NCBI GenBank assembly: GCA_910578845.1
Contig: CAJTSL010000003.1
Span: 1-31,902, forward strand
Reading direction: 5' to 3'
Source of the DNA: an uncultured Lachnospiraceae bacterium
Lineage (GTDB): Bacteria > Bacillota > Clostridia > Lachnospirales > Lachnospiraceae
DNA: 31,902 nucleotides
Positions 8,365 to 16,013 of the stretch are shown here, piece after piece (within the stretch, counting starts at the first letter, position 1; each line of letters begins with the position of its first letter). The notes under the pieces are model-generated. The model ran no database searches. It was given only the letters and a program-made list of their open reading frames with translations, and had not been told where the DNA came from. Made by a program: the position numbers and the translations under genes.

Positions 8365-8408
8365 AAGCTGTCGGGAATTTTTATTCCTTGACAGCCTTTT
8401 CATTTTCT
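8365..8408 (+). terminator. Rho-independent terminator after the sigK-HD-pilT unit
   Basis: GCTGTC (8367-8372) pairs with GACAGC (8390-8395), and an inner GGAA/TTCC stem (8374-8377 with 8384-8387) closes a six-base loop. The stem is followed by a T-rich tail (8397-8408). It lies 10 bases after the pilT-like stop and separates this unit from yifB. Confidence 0.75.
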
Positions 8409-8416
8409 ATTATGAT
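8388..8416 (+). promoter_or_regulatory. Consensus sigma-A-like promoter for yifB, overlapping the terminator
   Basis: A perfect TTGACA (8388-8393), a 17-base spacer and TATGAT (8411-8416). The -35 hexamer lies within the descending arm of the terminator hairpin. The predicted leader to the yifB start is about 125 bases and contains a small hairpin, CGACG-TTT-CGTCG (8455-8467). Confidence 0.72.
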
Positions 8417-8546
8417 TAAAGTAATTCAAAATAATCTTTATTTTCTATGGATTCCGACGTTTCGTCGAAAAATTCAAGTGATGTGGAAGCAACAGAGGGT
8501 AACTTAAATTTTCAGTGATGAAAATGAGAAAAAGGAGGAGGCGTAT

Positions 8547-10091
8547 TTGTTCAGTTCAATTATATCAGGCACGATCCATGGGATCAGGAGCTTGCTGATC
8601 CAGGTAGAAGTGGACGTGTCAAAAGGGCTGCCGTGCTTTCAGATGGTAGGTTTGTTAGGCTCGGAGGTCAGGGAAGCAAGGGAAAGGGTAAAAGTAGCGC
8701 TGAAAAATGCAGGCATGCCGCTGCCACCGATGTGCATCAATGTAAATCTCTCACCGGCGGATGTACGTAAGAGCGGCGCGCTGTTTGATCTGCCAGTGGC
8801 GGTTGGCATCTTAGAGGCGTTAGGATTTTTGCCGAAAGAAAGCGCGAAGGATATTGTAATCGTTGGGGAATTGGGCTTGGACGGAGAAGTAAAGCCGGTA
8901 AGAGGCGTGCTGCCGATCGTCAGGGAGGCGAAAGCGCAAGGGATCCGGCATTGCATTGTGCCGCAGGGGAACGCGGCGGAAGGAGCTGTCGTACAAGGGA
9001 TAGAAATTATCGGCGTTTCCGATATCCGGCAGGCGATCGGCTATTTGCACGCAAGCGAAGAAGAAAGGCAGGAGCAGGTCATGCCCCGCCTGGATGTGCC
9101 AGCTCTTTTAAGAAGCAGGCAGGAGTGCCTGGAATTAGACTTTGCGGACGTAAGCGGACAAGAATCGGTGAAGAGGGCGGCAGAGATCGCAGCAGCAGGA
9201 TTTCATCATTTCTTGATGATAGGGGCGCCTGGTTCTGGCAAGACCATGATAGCGAAACGGATGCCCTCGATCCTGCCGCCATTATCTATAGAAGAAAGTA
9301 TGGAAGTTTCTGCCATTTATAGCATAGCAGGTATGCTCCCACAAGACGAAGTCTTGATGAGCAGGCGTCCTTTCATAGCGCCGCACCATCTGACAACCAA
9401 GCAGGCCCTGGCAGGTGGCGGGAAGGTTGTCTCACCGGGAATGGTTACGCTGGCGCACCGGGGCATTCTCTTCCTGGACGAGATGCCGGAGTTCAAACGG
9501 GAAACATTAGATGTCTTGCGACAGCCTTTGGAAGATAAGAAGATCCAGATAGCCAGGAGCAGCGGCACTTATCATTATCCTGCGGACTTTATGCTTGTGG
9601 GGGCGATGAACCCCTGTCCGTGCGGTTATCATCCTAATCCTCATAAATGCCGGTGCACGCCGCATGAAGTGCATTGTTATCAGCAAAGGATCTCCGGGCC
9701 GATTTTGGATCGGATTGATATATGTGTGGAGACACCGGTAATGGAGATCAGCGGATTGGAGGGCAAATCCATACAAGAGTGCAGTAAGCAGATACGCGAG
9801 CGGGTAATTGCGGCAAGAGACAGGCAGGAAGCGCGTTTTGTAGGGACACAGTTATGTTTCAATGCCGATATGGGCGTGAAGGACATCAAGAAGCATTGCT
9901 TGTTGGGAAGCCATGAAAGGAAATTGTTGGAACAAGCTTTTACGGCGCTTCAATTGACGGCGCGAAGCTACCACCGTATTTTGAAGGTGGCGCGCACTAT
10001 AGCGGACTTAGCGGGAGAGGAGCGGATAAGAGAAGAGCATTTGGCTGAAGCGATCTGCTATAGGGTGACGGAAAGTAAATTCATGACGTGA
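8547..10091 (+). CDS. comM: YifB/ComM family AAA+ Mg-chelatase-like ATPase
   Basis: ComM is a hexameric helicase that promotes branch migration during integration of transforming DNA in some naturally competent bacteria. In others this family (YifB) is uncharacterised. The 514-residue product has the N-terminal Lon-like ChlI domain (about 1-170, with VNLSPADVRKSG and DLPVAVG). The AAA+ core follows, with Walker A GAPGSGKT (226-233) and Walker B GILFLDEMPEF, then a cysteine-rich loop NPCPCGYHPNPHKCRC and a C-terminal helical lid. Size matches the family. The start is TTG at 8547, supported by a strong AGGAGGAGG about six bases upstream. Adjacency to dprA is common in bacteria and supports a DNA-uptake or recombination role. 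Confidence 0.92.
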   Translation: MFSSIISGTIHGIRSLLIQVEVDVSKGLPCFQMVGLLGSEVREARERVKVALKNAGMPLPPMCINVNLSPADVRKSGALFDLPVAVGILEALGFLPKESAKDIVIVGELGLDGEVKPVRGVLPIVREAKAQGIRHCIVPQGNAAEGAVVQGIEIIGVSDIRQAIGYLHASEEERQEQVMPRLDVPALLRSRQECLELDFADVSGQESVKRAAEIAAAGFHHFLMIGAPGSGKTMIAKRMPSILPPLSIEESMEVSAIYSIAGMLPQDEVLMSRRPFIAPHHLTTKQALAGGGKVVSPGMVTLAHRGILFLDEMPEFKRETLDVLRQPLEDKKIQIARSSGTYHYPADFMLVGAMNPCPCGYHPNPHKCRCTPHEVHCYQQRISGPILDRIDICVETPVMEISGLEGKSIQECSKQIRERVIAARDRQEARFVGTQLCFNADMGVKDIKKHCLLGSHERKLLEQAFTALQLTARSYHRILKVARTIADLAGEERIREEHLAEAICYRVTESKFMT

Positions 10092-10104
10092 AAGCCCCTG
10101 CTCC

Positions 10105-10307
10105 TAAATATAAATGAAAGAAGGGGATAGATATTGGAAAAGTGATAGATAAGGAAAAAGGAATGGATATTGGAAAAAGTGATAGATATGGAAAAAAGTG
10201 ATGGATATGGAAAAAAGTGATAGATAAGGAAAAAGGAATGGATATTGGAAAAAATGATAGATAAGGAAAAAGGGATAGATATAGAGAAAGGGATAGAGAT
10301 AACGGAG
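10105..10307 (+). repeat. Cytosine-free 18/19-bp tandem repeat array leading into dprA
   Basis: Ten imperfect units run from 10124 to 10307 with the approximate form GTGATAGATATGGAAAAA. Unit lengths in order are 18, 18, 19, 19, 19, 18, 19, 18, 18 and 18 bases. The + strand has no cytosine at all from 10105 to 10302 (198 bases). Each unit combines a GGA-type ribosome-binding-like core with a start-like GTG, ATG or GGG at its beginning. The last three units lie inside the longest dprA frame, encoding repeats such as MIDKEK and GIDIEK. The array ends exactly at an ATG (10308) where conserved DprA sequence begins. Confidence 0.9.
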
Positions 10308-11423
10308 ATGGACAGGCTGCTCCCTTATGCACATTGGCTTTATAATATCAAAGGATTGGGCAGCAAGACGATCAAACGCCTGCTATCGGCGGATAAGACA
10401 AGGGAAGTGACGGCAAAGACATTGTATCATCTGGCACCGGAAGCTTTAGAAGAATACTTGCCTGCGTCGGCAAGAGGGCGGGAGCTTGCCCGGAGAATTG
10501 CGCAGTCTGCCAAAAACTGGGATTTATATGGTAATTTTGAGAAACTACGAGAGAGGCAGATCTATTTTGCCTGTCTTGGGCATCCGGCTTACCCGCCAAA
10601 GCTTTCCCGGATTGCAGATGCGCCTTATGGCATCTATTATAAAGGAAGGCTTCCCGAGGACAAGAAGCCGTCGGTGGCGATTATTGGCGCTAGAAGCTGT
10701 TCAGATTACGGTAGGCAGATGGCAGGACAGTTTGGGAAGGAACTGGCAAAAGCCGGGGTGCAGGTGATCAGCGGCATGGCGCCGGGAATTGATGGGATCG
10801 GGCAGAAGGCGGCACTTGGCGCGGGCGGTTATTCATTAGGCGTGATGGGATGCGGTGTCGATATCTGTTATCCGCTGGAAAACCGGGATTTGTATGATCT
10901 GCTTTGCTCACATGGCGGCGTTTGTTCAGAGTACCTGCCTGGGACAGAGCCGTGCGCTAATCTGTTCCCGCCAAGGAACCGCATTATCAGTGCTTTAGCG
11001 GATATGGTCTTAGTCGTAGAAGCTAAGAGCAGGAGCGGGACGCTAATCACGGTGGACATGGCCTTAGAGCAGGGCAAGGAAGTATATGCGGTGCCGGGCC
11101 GTGTGACGGAAGCTTTGAGTGAAGGGTGTAACAGGTTGTTACAGCAAGGAGCGGGAGTCGCCATCTCCCCGGGAGAAGTGATACGGAGCCTGACAGGGAA
11201 AATGCCTGAAGGGGAAGCGCCGTTTTACTTGCTGTCGGAGATAGAAAGCGATATTTTGCAAAATCTGGATGATACGCCGCAATTGCCAGAGAAAATAAAA
11301 GAGCGTATGTTATTAAATTGTGCGCGCGATATACAGATGTCAGAGCTGGTCAGCCATTTGATGAAACTGCGTTTAAATGGGTTCATCAGGGTGATAGGGA
11401 ACAGTTATTTTATGAAAGCGTGA
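10254..11423 (+). CDS. dprA: DNA-processing protein DprA (Smf)
   Basis: DprA binds incoming single-stranded DNA and loads RecA on it during transformation; it is also conserved in bacteria not known to be competent. The protein has an N-terminal helix-hairpin-like segment (LYNIKGLGSKTIKRLL), then the DprA Rossmann core. Visible motifs include VAIIGARSCSDYG, VISGMAPGIDG, GVDICYPLEN, PPRNRIISALADMVLVVEA and SRSGTLITVDMA. A C-terminal winged-helix-like region follows (about the last 60 residues). The start is uncertain. TTG 10245 has AGGA seven bases upstream; ATG 10254 and ATG 10308 are alternatives, and 10308 is where recognisable family sequence starts. An in-frame TAG near 10221 limits the extension. 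The repeat array could therefore contribute a short charged N-terminus or act only as a leader. Confidence 0.92.
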   Translation: MIDKEKGIDIEKGIEITEMDRLLPYAHWLYNIKGLGSKTIKRLLSADKTREVTAKTLYHLAPEALEEYLPASARGRELARRIAQSAKNWDLYGNFEKLRERQIYFACLGHPAYPPKLSRIADAPYGIYYKGRLPEDKKPSVAIIGARSCSDYGRQMAGQFGKELAKAGVQVISGMAPGIDGIGQKAALGAGGYSLGVMGCGVDICYPLENRDLYDLLCSHGGVCSEYLPGTEPCANLFPPRNRIISALADMVLVVEAKSRSGTLITVDMALEQGKEVYAVPGRVTEALSEGCNRLLQQGAGVAISPGEVIRSLTGKMPEGEAPFYLLSEIESDILQNLDDTPQLPEKIKERMLLNCARDIQMSELVSHLMKLRLNGFIRVIGNSYFMKA

Positions 11424-11436
11424 AAGAAATTTCTCC

Positions 11437-11465
11437 TTGCAACTATGTCAAATATAGTGTATAGT
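11437..11465 (+). promoter_or_regulatory. Sigma-A-like promoter for topA
   Basis: TTGCAA (11437-11442), a 17-base spacer and TATAGT (11460-11465). It lies just after the dprA stop and about 66 bases before the topA ATG, giving topA its own promoter although it may also receive read-through. Confidence 0.65.
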
Positions 11466-11531
11466 GGTTCACGTTAATAACAGAAGATTTTAGCAAACGG
11501 AATCAATGTATGATAGGAATGGGGAATTGCT

Positions 11532-13619
11532 ATGGCAAAATATTTGGTGATCGTGGAATCTCCTGCAAAGGTGAAAACCATCAAAAAGTTTTTGGGAACA
11601 AATTATGAAGTAGCAGCAAGCAACGGGCATGTGCGTGATTTGCCAAGAAGCCAGATGGGGATAGATGTCGAGAACAATTTTGAGCCTAAATACATTACCA
11701 TCAGGGGAAAAGGCGATATTCTTGCCGCTTTACGCAAAGAAGTGAAAAAAGCGGAGAAAATATATCTGGCGACTGACCCCGACCGCGAAGGCGAGGCGAT
11801 TTCGTGGCATCTTTTGCATGCTCTGAAATTAGAGGGCAAGAAAGTATACCGGATTACTTTTAATGAAATTACGAAGAATGCAGTCAAAGAGTCCCTCAAA
11901 AATGCCAGGGAAATTGATATGGACCTGGTAGATGCGCAGCAGGCAAGGCGCTGTTTAGACCGTATGGTGGGATATAAGATTTCGCCGCTTTTATGGGCAA
12001 AGGTGAAAAGAGGCTTGAGCGCCGGCCGCGTACAGTCCGTGGCGCTTCGGATCATCTGTGACAGGGAAGAGGAGATCAATGCTTTCATTCCGGAAGAATA
12101 CTGGACGTTAGACGCAATGTTTACTATTCCGGGGGAGAAGAAGCCTCTGGTCGCAAAATATTATGGGACTACACAGAAAAAGCAGGAAATTTCTTCGAAA
12201 GAAGAACTGGAGAAAATAAAAAAGACGCTGGAGAAAGCGGATTATCACGTATCGGAAGTTAAGCGCGGAGAGAGGACGAAGAAGGCACCGCTGCCTTTTA
12301 CCACATCGACTTTACAACAGGAAGCGAGCAAAGTCCTGAATTTCTCCACACAAAAAACAATGCGCCTGGCACAGCAGCTATATGAAGGAATTGATATAAA
12401 GGGAAATGGCACAGTCGGTGTCATTACCTATCTGCGTACAGATTCCGTGAGGATTTCCGAAGAAGCGCAGGATGCCGCAAGAGATTTTATCCATGCCAAT
12501 TACGGGGCAGAATATGCGGCGCATGCCGTAAATGAGAAAAAGGGCGGACAGAAAATCCAAGATGCCCACGAAGCAATCCGTCCTACAGATATCGCAAGGA
12601 CGCCGGCAGCGCTCAAAGATTCCTTGTCTAGGGATCAGTTTAGGCTTTATCAGTTGATCTGGAAGCGATTTGTGGCAAGCAGGATGGCAGCGGCTCTTTA
12701 TGAGACGACATCGGTGAAAATAGATGCGGCAGGACAGCGTTTTACGGTGGCGGCTTCAAAAGTGAAGTTTGAAGGATTTCTGTGCGTCTATCATGATGAA
12801 GATGAGAAAGAGGAGAGCAACACGCTCGTGAAAGGAATTGACCAGGATACTAAGCTGGTATTCGATTCTTTTGATGAGAAACAGCATTTTACACAGCCTG
12901 CGCCGCATTATACAGAGGCATCTTTGGTACGTGCTCTTGAGGAACTTGGCATCGGGCGGCCGAGCACCTATGCGCCGACAATTACGACGATCCTGGCGAG
13001 ACGCTATATTGTCAAGGAGAATAAGAACCTGTATGTGACGGAGCTTGGGGAAATCGTCAACCATATTATGAAAGAGGCTTTTCCGTCAATTGTGGATGTC
13101 AATTTCACGGCGACGATGGAGGCTCTCTTAGACGGCGTGGCAGAAGGCGATGTCAAGTGGAAGACGGTCATATCTAATTTTTATCCGGATTTGGAGGAAG
13201 CAGTAGAAAAAGCGGAGAAGGAATTAGAAGAAGTTGAGATTGCCGATGAAGTGTCGGATGAAATCTGTGAAAACTGCGGCAGGCAGATGGTCATTAAATA
13301 TGGCCCGCACGGCAGGTTCCTTGCGTGCCCGGGATTCCCGGATTGCCGCAACACGAAACCGTATTTTGAGAAAATCGGCGTTGCCTGCCCGAAATGCGGC
13401 AAGGATATAGTCATGAAAAAGACCAAAAAAGGTAGGAAATATTATGGCTGTATTGACAATCCAGAGTGTGATTTCATGGTATGGCAAAAGCCAGTGGATA
13501 AAAAATGTCCAAAATGTGGTTATGCGCTGGTAGAAAAAGGCAACAAGCTGGTGTGTGCGGATGAGAAATGTGGTTATGTAGAAGAACAGCGGGTTCTTAC
13601 GCAAGCATCTAACGGTTAA
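11532..13619 (+). CDS. topA: DNA topoisomerase I (type IA)
   Basis: TopA relaxes negative supercoils by passing one strand through a transient single-strand break. The 695-residue protein has an N-terminal TOPRIM domain with Glu9 (VIVESPAK) and the acidic triad in ATDPDREGEA (Asp82, Asp84, Glu86). The strand-cleaving tyrosine is Tyr300 in GVITYLRTDSVR. Three C-terminal cysteine modules of zinc-ribbon type follow: CENCG...CPGFPDC, CPKCG...CIDNPEC and CPKCG...CADEKC. Length and domain order match B. subtilis TopA (about 691 residues). The order dprA-topA-codY matches the wider Firmicute arrangement, here without trmFO, xerC or clpQY between topA and codY. Confidence 0.97.
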   Translation: MAKYLVIVESPAKVKTIKKFLGTNYEVAASNGHVRDLPRSQMGIDVENNFEPKYITIRGKGDILAALRKEVKKAEKIYLATDPDREGEAISWHLLHALKLEGKKVYRITFNEITKNAVKESLKNAREIDMDLVDAQQARRCLDRMVGYKISPLLWAKVKRGLSAGRVQSVALRIICDREEEINAFIPEEYWTLDAMFTIPGEKKPLVAKYYGTTQKKQEISSKEELEKIKKTLEKADYHVSEVKRGERTKKAPLPFTTSTLQQEASKVLNFSTQKTMRLAQQLYEGIDIKGNGTVGVITYLRTDSVRISEEAQDAARDFIHANYGAEYAAHAVNEKKGGQKIQDAHEAIRPTDIARTPAALKDSLSRDQFRLYQLIWKRFVASRMAAALYETTSVKIDAAGQRFTVAASKVKFEGFLCVYHDEDEKEESNTLVKGIDQDTKLVFDSFDEKQHFTQPAPHYTEASLVRALEELGIGRPSTYAPTITTILARRYIVKENKNLYVTELGEIVNHIMKEAFPSIVDVNFTATMEALLDGVAEGDVKWKTVISNFYPDLEEAVEKAEKELEEVEIADEVSDEICENCGRQMVIKYGPHGRFLACPGFPDCRNTKPYFEKIGVACPKCGKDIVMKKTKKGRKYYGCIDNPECDFMVWQKPVDKKCPKCGYALVEKGNKLVCADEKCGYVEEQRVLTQASNG

Positions 13620-13670
13620 ATGGAAGAAAAGTTGCGTATAATTCATAATCATTTCCTACAATTCCAATAA

Positions 13671-13699
13671 TTGCATGCAAATTGCGTTAAAGTTCGAAC
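13671..13699 (+). promoter_or_regulatory. Two palindromes upstream of the codY promoter
   Basis: TTGCATGCAA (13671-13680) and GTTCGAAC (13692-13699) are perfect palindromes just upstream of the -35 hexamer at 13708. They could be regulator sites, but neither matches a binding motif I can name, including the CodY box. Confidence 0.3.
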
Positions 13700-13707
13700 A
13701 ATTCACG

Positions 13708-13736
13708 TTGAAAATGCCAAGAGACTATGCTAAAAT
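13708..13736 (+). promoter_or_regulatory. Sigma-A-like promoter for codY
   Basis: TTGAAA (13708-13713), a 17-base spacer and TAAAAT (13731-13736). The expected transcript starts near 13743, about 75 bases before the codY ATG. Confidence 0.68.
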
Positions 13737-13738
13737 AG

Positions 13739-13756
13739 CCATATGTCGTGATATGG
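13739..13756 (+). promoter_or_regulatory. Operator-like inverted repeat at the codY transcription start
   Basis: CCATAT-N6-ATATGG is a perfect inverted repeat that begins two bases after the -10 hexamer and spans the predicted start site. That position suits a repressor roadblock, or a small hairpin at the very 5' end of the mRNA. Confidence 0.4.
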
Positions 13757-13816
13757 TGAAAGCATGTCGGAAAGGCATATCAACAGGAACGAATGGGTGG
13801 TTGAAAGGCGAAAAAC

Positions 13817-14599
13817 ATGAGCAGTGTACAATTATTAGATAAAACCAGAAAAATAGGGAAGCTTCTGCATAATAATAATTCAGGTAAGGTAGTATTCAAT
13901 GACATCTGTAATGTTTTAAAAGAGATTTTGGAGTCGAATGTCCTGGTGATCAGCAAAAAAGGGAAGGTGCTAGGCGTAGGGGACAGGAACGATGTGGAAT
14001 CACTGACGGAGCTTATTGTAGGACATGTAGGAGGATTTATTGATCCGATGTTGAACGAAAGGCTGCTTTCCGTACTTTCTACGAAAGAAAATGTCAATCT
14101 GGCGACACTGGGATTTGAAAATGATGACACGAAAAAATTTCAAGCGATCATCGCGCCAATTGAAATTTCCGGTGAACGGCTTGGTACTTTATTCATTTAT
14201 AAATGTGATGAGCCATATGATATAGATGACATTATTCTATGTGAGTATGGAACGACCGTAGTGGGATTGGAAATGCTGCGGGCGGTCAATGAAGAAAGTG
14301 CAGAAGAGAACAGGAAGGTTGCTGTTGTTAAATCTGCGATTGGCACGCTTTCTTTTTCCGAAATGGAAGCGATTACACATATTTTCGACGAGCTTGGAGG
14401 AATGGAAGGGATCCTTGTTGCAAGCAAGATAGCGGATAAGGTGGGGATTACCCGTTCCGTTATTGTGAACGCGCTCCGGAAGTTTGAGAGCGCGGGCGTC
14501 ATTGAATCGCGTTCTTCAGGCATGAAAGGCACTTATATCAAAGTTTTGAACGATGTGGTTTTTGACGAGGTGGAGAAATTAAAAGAGCAGGGCAAGTGA
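13817..14599 (+). CDS. codY: GTP-sensing pleiotropic transcriptional regulator CodY
   Basis: CodY represses nutrient-acquisition, virulence and motility genes when GTP and branched-chain amino acids are plentiful. The 260-residue protein has an N-terminal GAF-type ligand domain (about residues 1-155) and a C-terminal winged helix. The DNA-recognition block ASKIADKVGITRSVIVNAL, followed by SAGVIESRSSGMKGTYIKV, is almost identical to the family signature from memory. Its place directly upstream of flgB matches B. subtilis, where codY precedes the fla/che operon and CodY represses that operon. The ATG at 13817 has GAAAGG about nine bases upstream. It has its own promoter. Confidence 0.97.
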   Translation: MSSVQLLDKTRKIGKLLHNNNSGKVVFNDICNVLKEILESNVLVISKKGKVLGVGDRNDVESLTELIVGHVGGFIDPMLNERLLSVLSTKENVNLATLGFENDDTKKFQAIIAPIEISGERLGTLFIYKCDEPYDIDDIILCEYGTTVVGLEMLRAVNEESAEENRKVAVVKSAIGTLSFSEMEAITHIFDELGGMEGILVASKIADKVGITRSVIVNALRKFESAGVIESRSSGMKGTYIKVLNDVVFDEVEKLKEQGK

Positions 14600-14632
14600 T
14601 AAACTTTTTTATTTATAATTTTTCCTTTAGTC

Positions 14633-14661
14633 TTGTAATTTTATAAGAATGACTTTATAAT
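14633..14661 (+). promoter_or_regulatory. Sigma-A-like promoter of the fla/che-type operon
   Basis: TTGTAA (14633-14638), a 17-base spacer and a perfect TATAAT (14656-14661), embedded in a very A+T-rich stretch. It lies about 40 bases before the flgB ATG. I found no sigma-28 promoter here. Confidence 0.7.
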
Positions 14662-14700
14662 AGTTTATGGATTTTTTTATAAAATGGATGGGGTGTGATT

Positions 14701-15099
14701 ATGAGTTCCTTATTAAACACGAATGTTTTTGATTATGTAAACGTACTGGATAAGGCGGCTGACGCTTCTTGGATGCGAAACGATGCCATTAGCAATAACC
14801 TTGCGAATGTGGACACGCCCGGCTATAAGAGGCAGGATGTGGATTTCGAGAACCAGCTTGCCCGTGCGCTTCGGAAGTCCCGGTATAAGTCGATGGATGC
14901 CAAAGTCGCTAATTTGAAGAACAACCATTTACGACCGCTATGCTATACAGATTATGCGGGTTTTTCTTACCGTCTTGACGGCAATAATGTAGATGTGGAT
15001 ACAGAAGGGGCATATCTAGCTAAGAACCAGATTACTTATCAGGGGATTAGTATGAGCATTTCGCAGGAATTCAGGAATTTACAGGCTGTTATGAAATAA
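14701..15099 (+). CDS. flgB: Flagellar basal-body rod protein FlgB
   Basis: FlgB is a proximal rod subunit, joining the rod to the MS ring with FliE. The 132-residue protein carries the rod/hook family N-terminal signature NNLANVDTPGYKRQDVDF and a C-terminal helix ending NLQAVMK, both typical of axial proteins that polymerise through their terminal coiled coils. I chose ATG 14701, with GGGGTG about five bases upstream, over an in-frame GTG two codons earlier. It is the first gene of the flagellar operon, directly after its promoter. Confidence 0.95.
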   Translation: MSSLLNTNVFDYVNVLDKAADASWMRNDAISNNLANVDTPGYKRQDVDFENQLARALRKSRYKSMDAKVANLKNNHLRPLCYTDYAGFSYRLDGNNVDVDTEGAYLAKNQITYQGISMSISQEFRNLQAVMK

Positions 15100-15133
15100 A
15101 ATGAATTAGCAGGATAAGGGAGGAGAACACGAG

Positions 15134-15580
15134 ATGGGGATTTTTACGGCGTTTGATATCAATGCTTCCGGAATGACGGCAGAACGTTACCGCATGGATA
15201 TTATATCGGAGAATGTCGCGAACGCGAACACGACCCGAACAGAAGATGGAACGCCATACCGCAGGAAGGTTGTAGTATTTGAAGAGAAGAATTCACAGAC
15301 ACCTTTCAGGCATGTGCTGAATGCGGCAAGGGATCGTTATTCAGGGAACGGAGTAAAAGTAACTGGCGTATATGAAGATGAATGGACAGAGATGAAGATG
15401 GTCTATGACCCATCCCATCCGGACGCGGACGAGAATGGGTATGTGACATATCCGAATGTCAGCACGATTACGGAGATGACGAATTTAATTGATGCAAGCC
15501 GTGCATACGAGGCGAACTCGACGGCGTTTACGGCGAGCAAGAATATAGCGACGCAAGGACTGGACATATTAAACCGCTAA
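15134..15580 (+). CDS. flgC: Flagellar basal-body rod protein FlgC
   Basis: FlgC is a second proximal rod subunit. The 148-residue product has the axial-protein N-terminus (ASGMTAERYRMDIISENVAN) and the C-terminal block SRAYEANSTAFTASKNI, both diagnostic. GGGAGGAG lies about eight bases upstream of the ATG. It sits 34 bases after flgB, in the canonical flgB-flgC-fliE order. Confidence 0.96.
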   Translation: MGIFTAFDINASGMTAERYRMDIISENVANANTTRTEDGTPYRRKVVVFEEKNSQTPFRHVLNAARDRYSGNGVKVTGVYEDEWTEMKMVYDPSHPDADENGYVTYPNVSTITEMTNLIDASRAYEANSTAFTASKNIATQGLDILNR

Positions 15581-15648
15581 TGATGATATAAATAATAGGG
15601 AGTAAATAATAAAGTAATGTAAAAGGGATATACCGGAGGGGAGATATT

Positions 15649-15975
15649 ATGGCATTAGATATTACCGCGTTATATAATGTATCATCCGGCGCCGTGAAGG
15701 AAGTAGCGAAGACAGCGCCGACCACGAAGGTGGATACATATACGGATAAGAGCTTCAATAATCTTTTGAGTACCGCTATCGACAATATTAATACGACGAA
15801 CAATTATCTTTCTGATGCAGAGAACGAGGAAGTCAAGTGGATGCTTGGTGAGAGCGAGAATACCCACGATTTAACGATTGCCTTACAGAAAGCGTCTACT
15901 GCGCTACAGTACACAGTTGCTATCAGAGATAAGTTATTGGATGCATATAAAGAAATTATGCAGATGCAGATTTAA
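15649..15975 (+). CDS. fliE: Flagellar hook-basal body protein FliE
   Basis: FliE forms the junction between the MS ring and the rod and is the first substrate of the flagellar export apparatus. The 108-residue protein is short and helical. Its C-terminal half has the family pattern in SFNNLLSTAIDNIN and NTHDLTIALQKASTALQYTV, ending DAYKEIMQMQI. A strong CGGAGGGGAG precedes the ATG. The 68-base gap after flgC is A+T-rich with nothing else I recognise. Confidence 0.93.
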   Translation: MALDITALYNVSSGAVKEVAKTAPTTKVDTYTDKSFNNLLSTAIDNINTTNNYLSDAENEEVKWMLGESENTHDLTIALQKASTALQYTVAIRDKLLDAYKEIMQMQI

Positions 15976-16013
15976 TAGTATAAGGCGGAATTACTTAAGG
16001 AGAAATAGTTGCT

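Noticed and set aside
10124..10307. CRISPR array
   Set aside because: Units are directly adjacent with no unique spacers and no cas genes nearby; it is a plain tandem repeat.
10081..10334. Minus-strand frames of about 80 residues made of Leu/Ser/Phe/Pro repeats
   Set aside because: They are the complement of the purine-rich repeat and have no start signal or family resemblance.
13700..13716. CodY box overlapping the codY promoter
   Set aside because: Only the GAAAAT half resembles the consensus; most of the other half mismatches.
14600..14700. c-di-GMP riboswitch or sigma-28 promoter before flgB
   Set aside because: No GEMM-like conserved core and no TAAA...GCCGATAA pattern were found.
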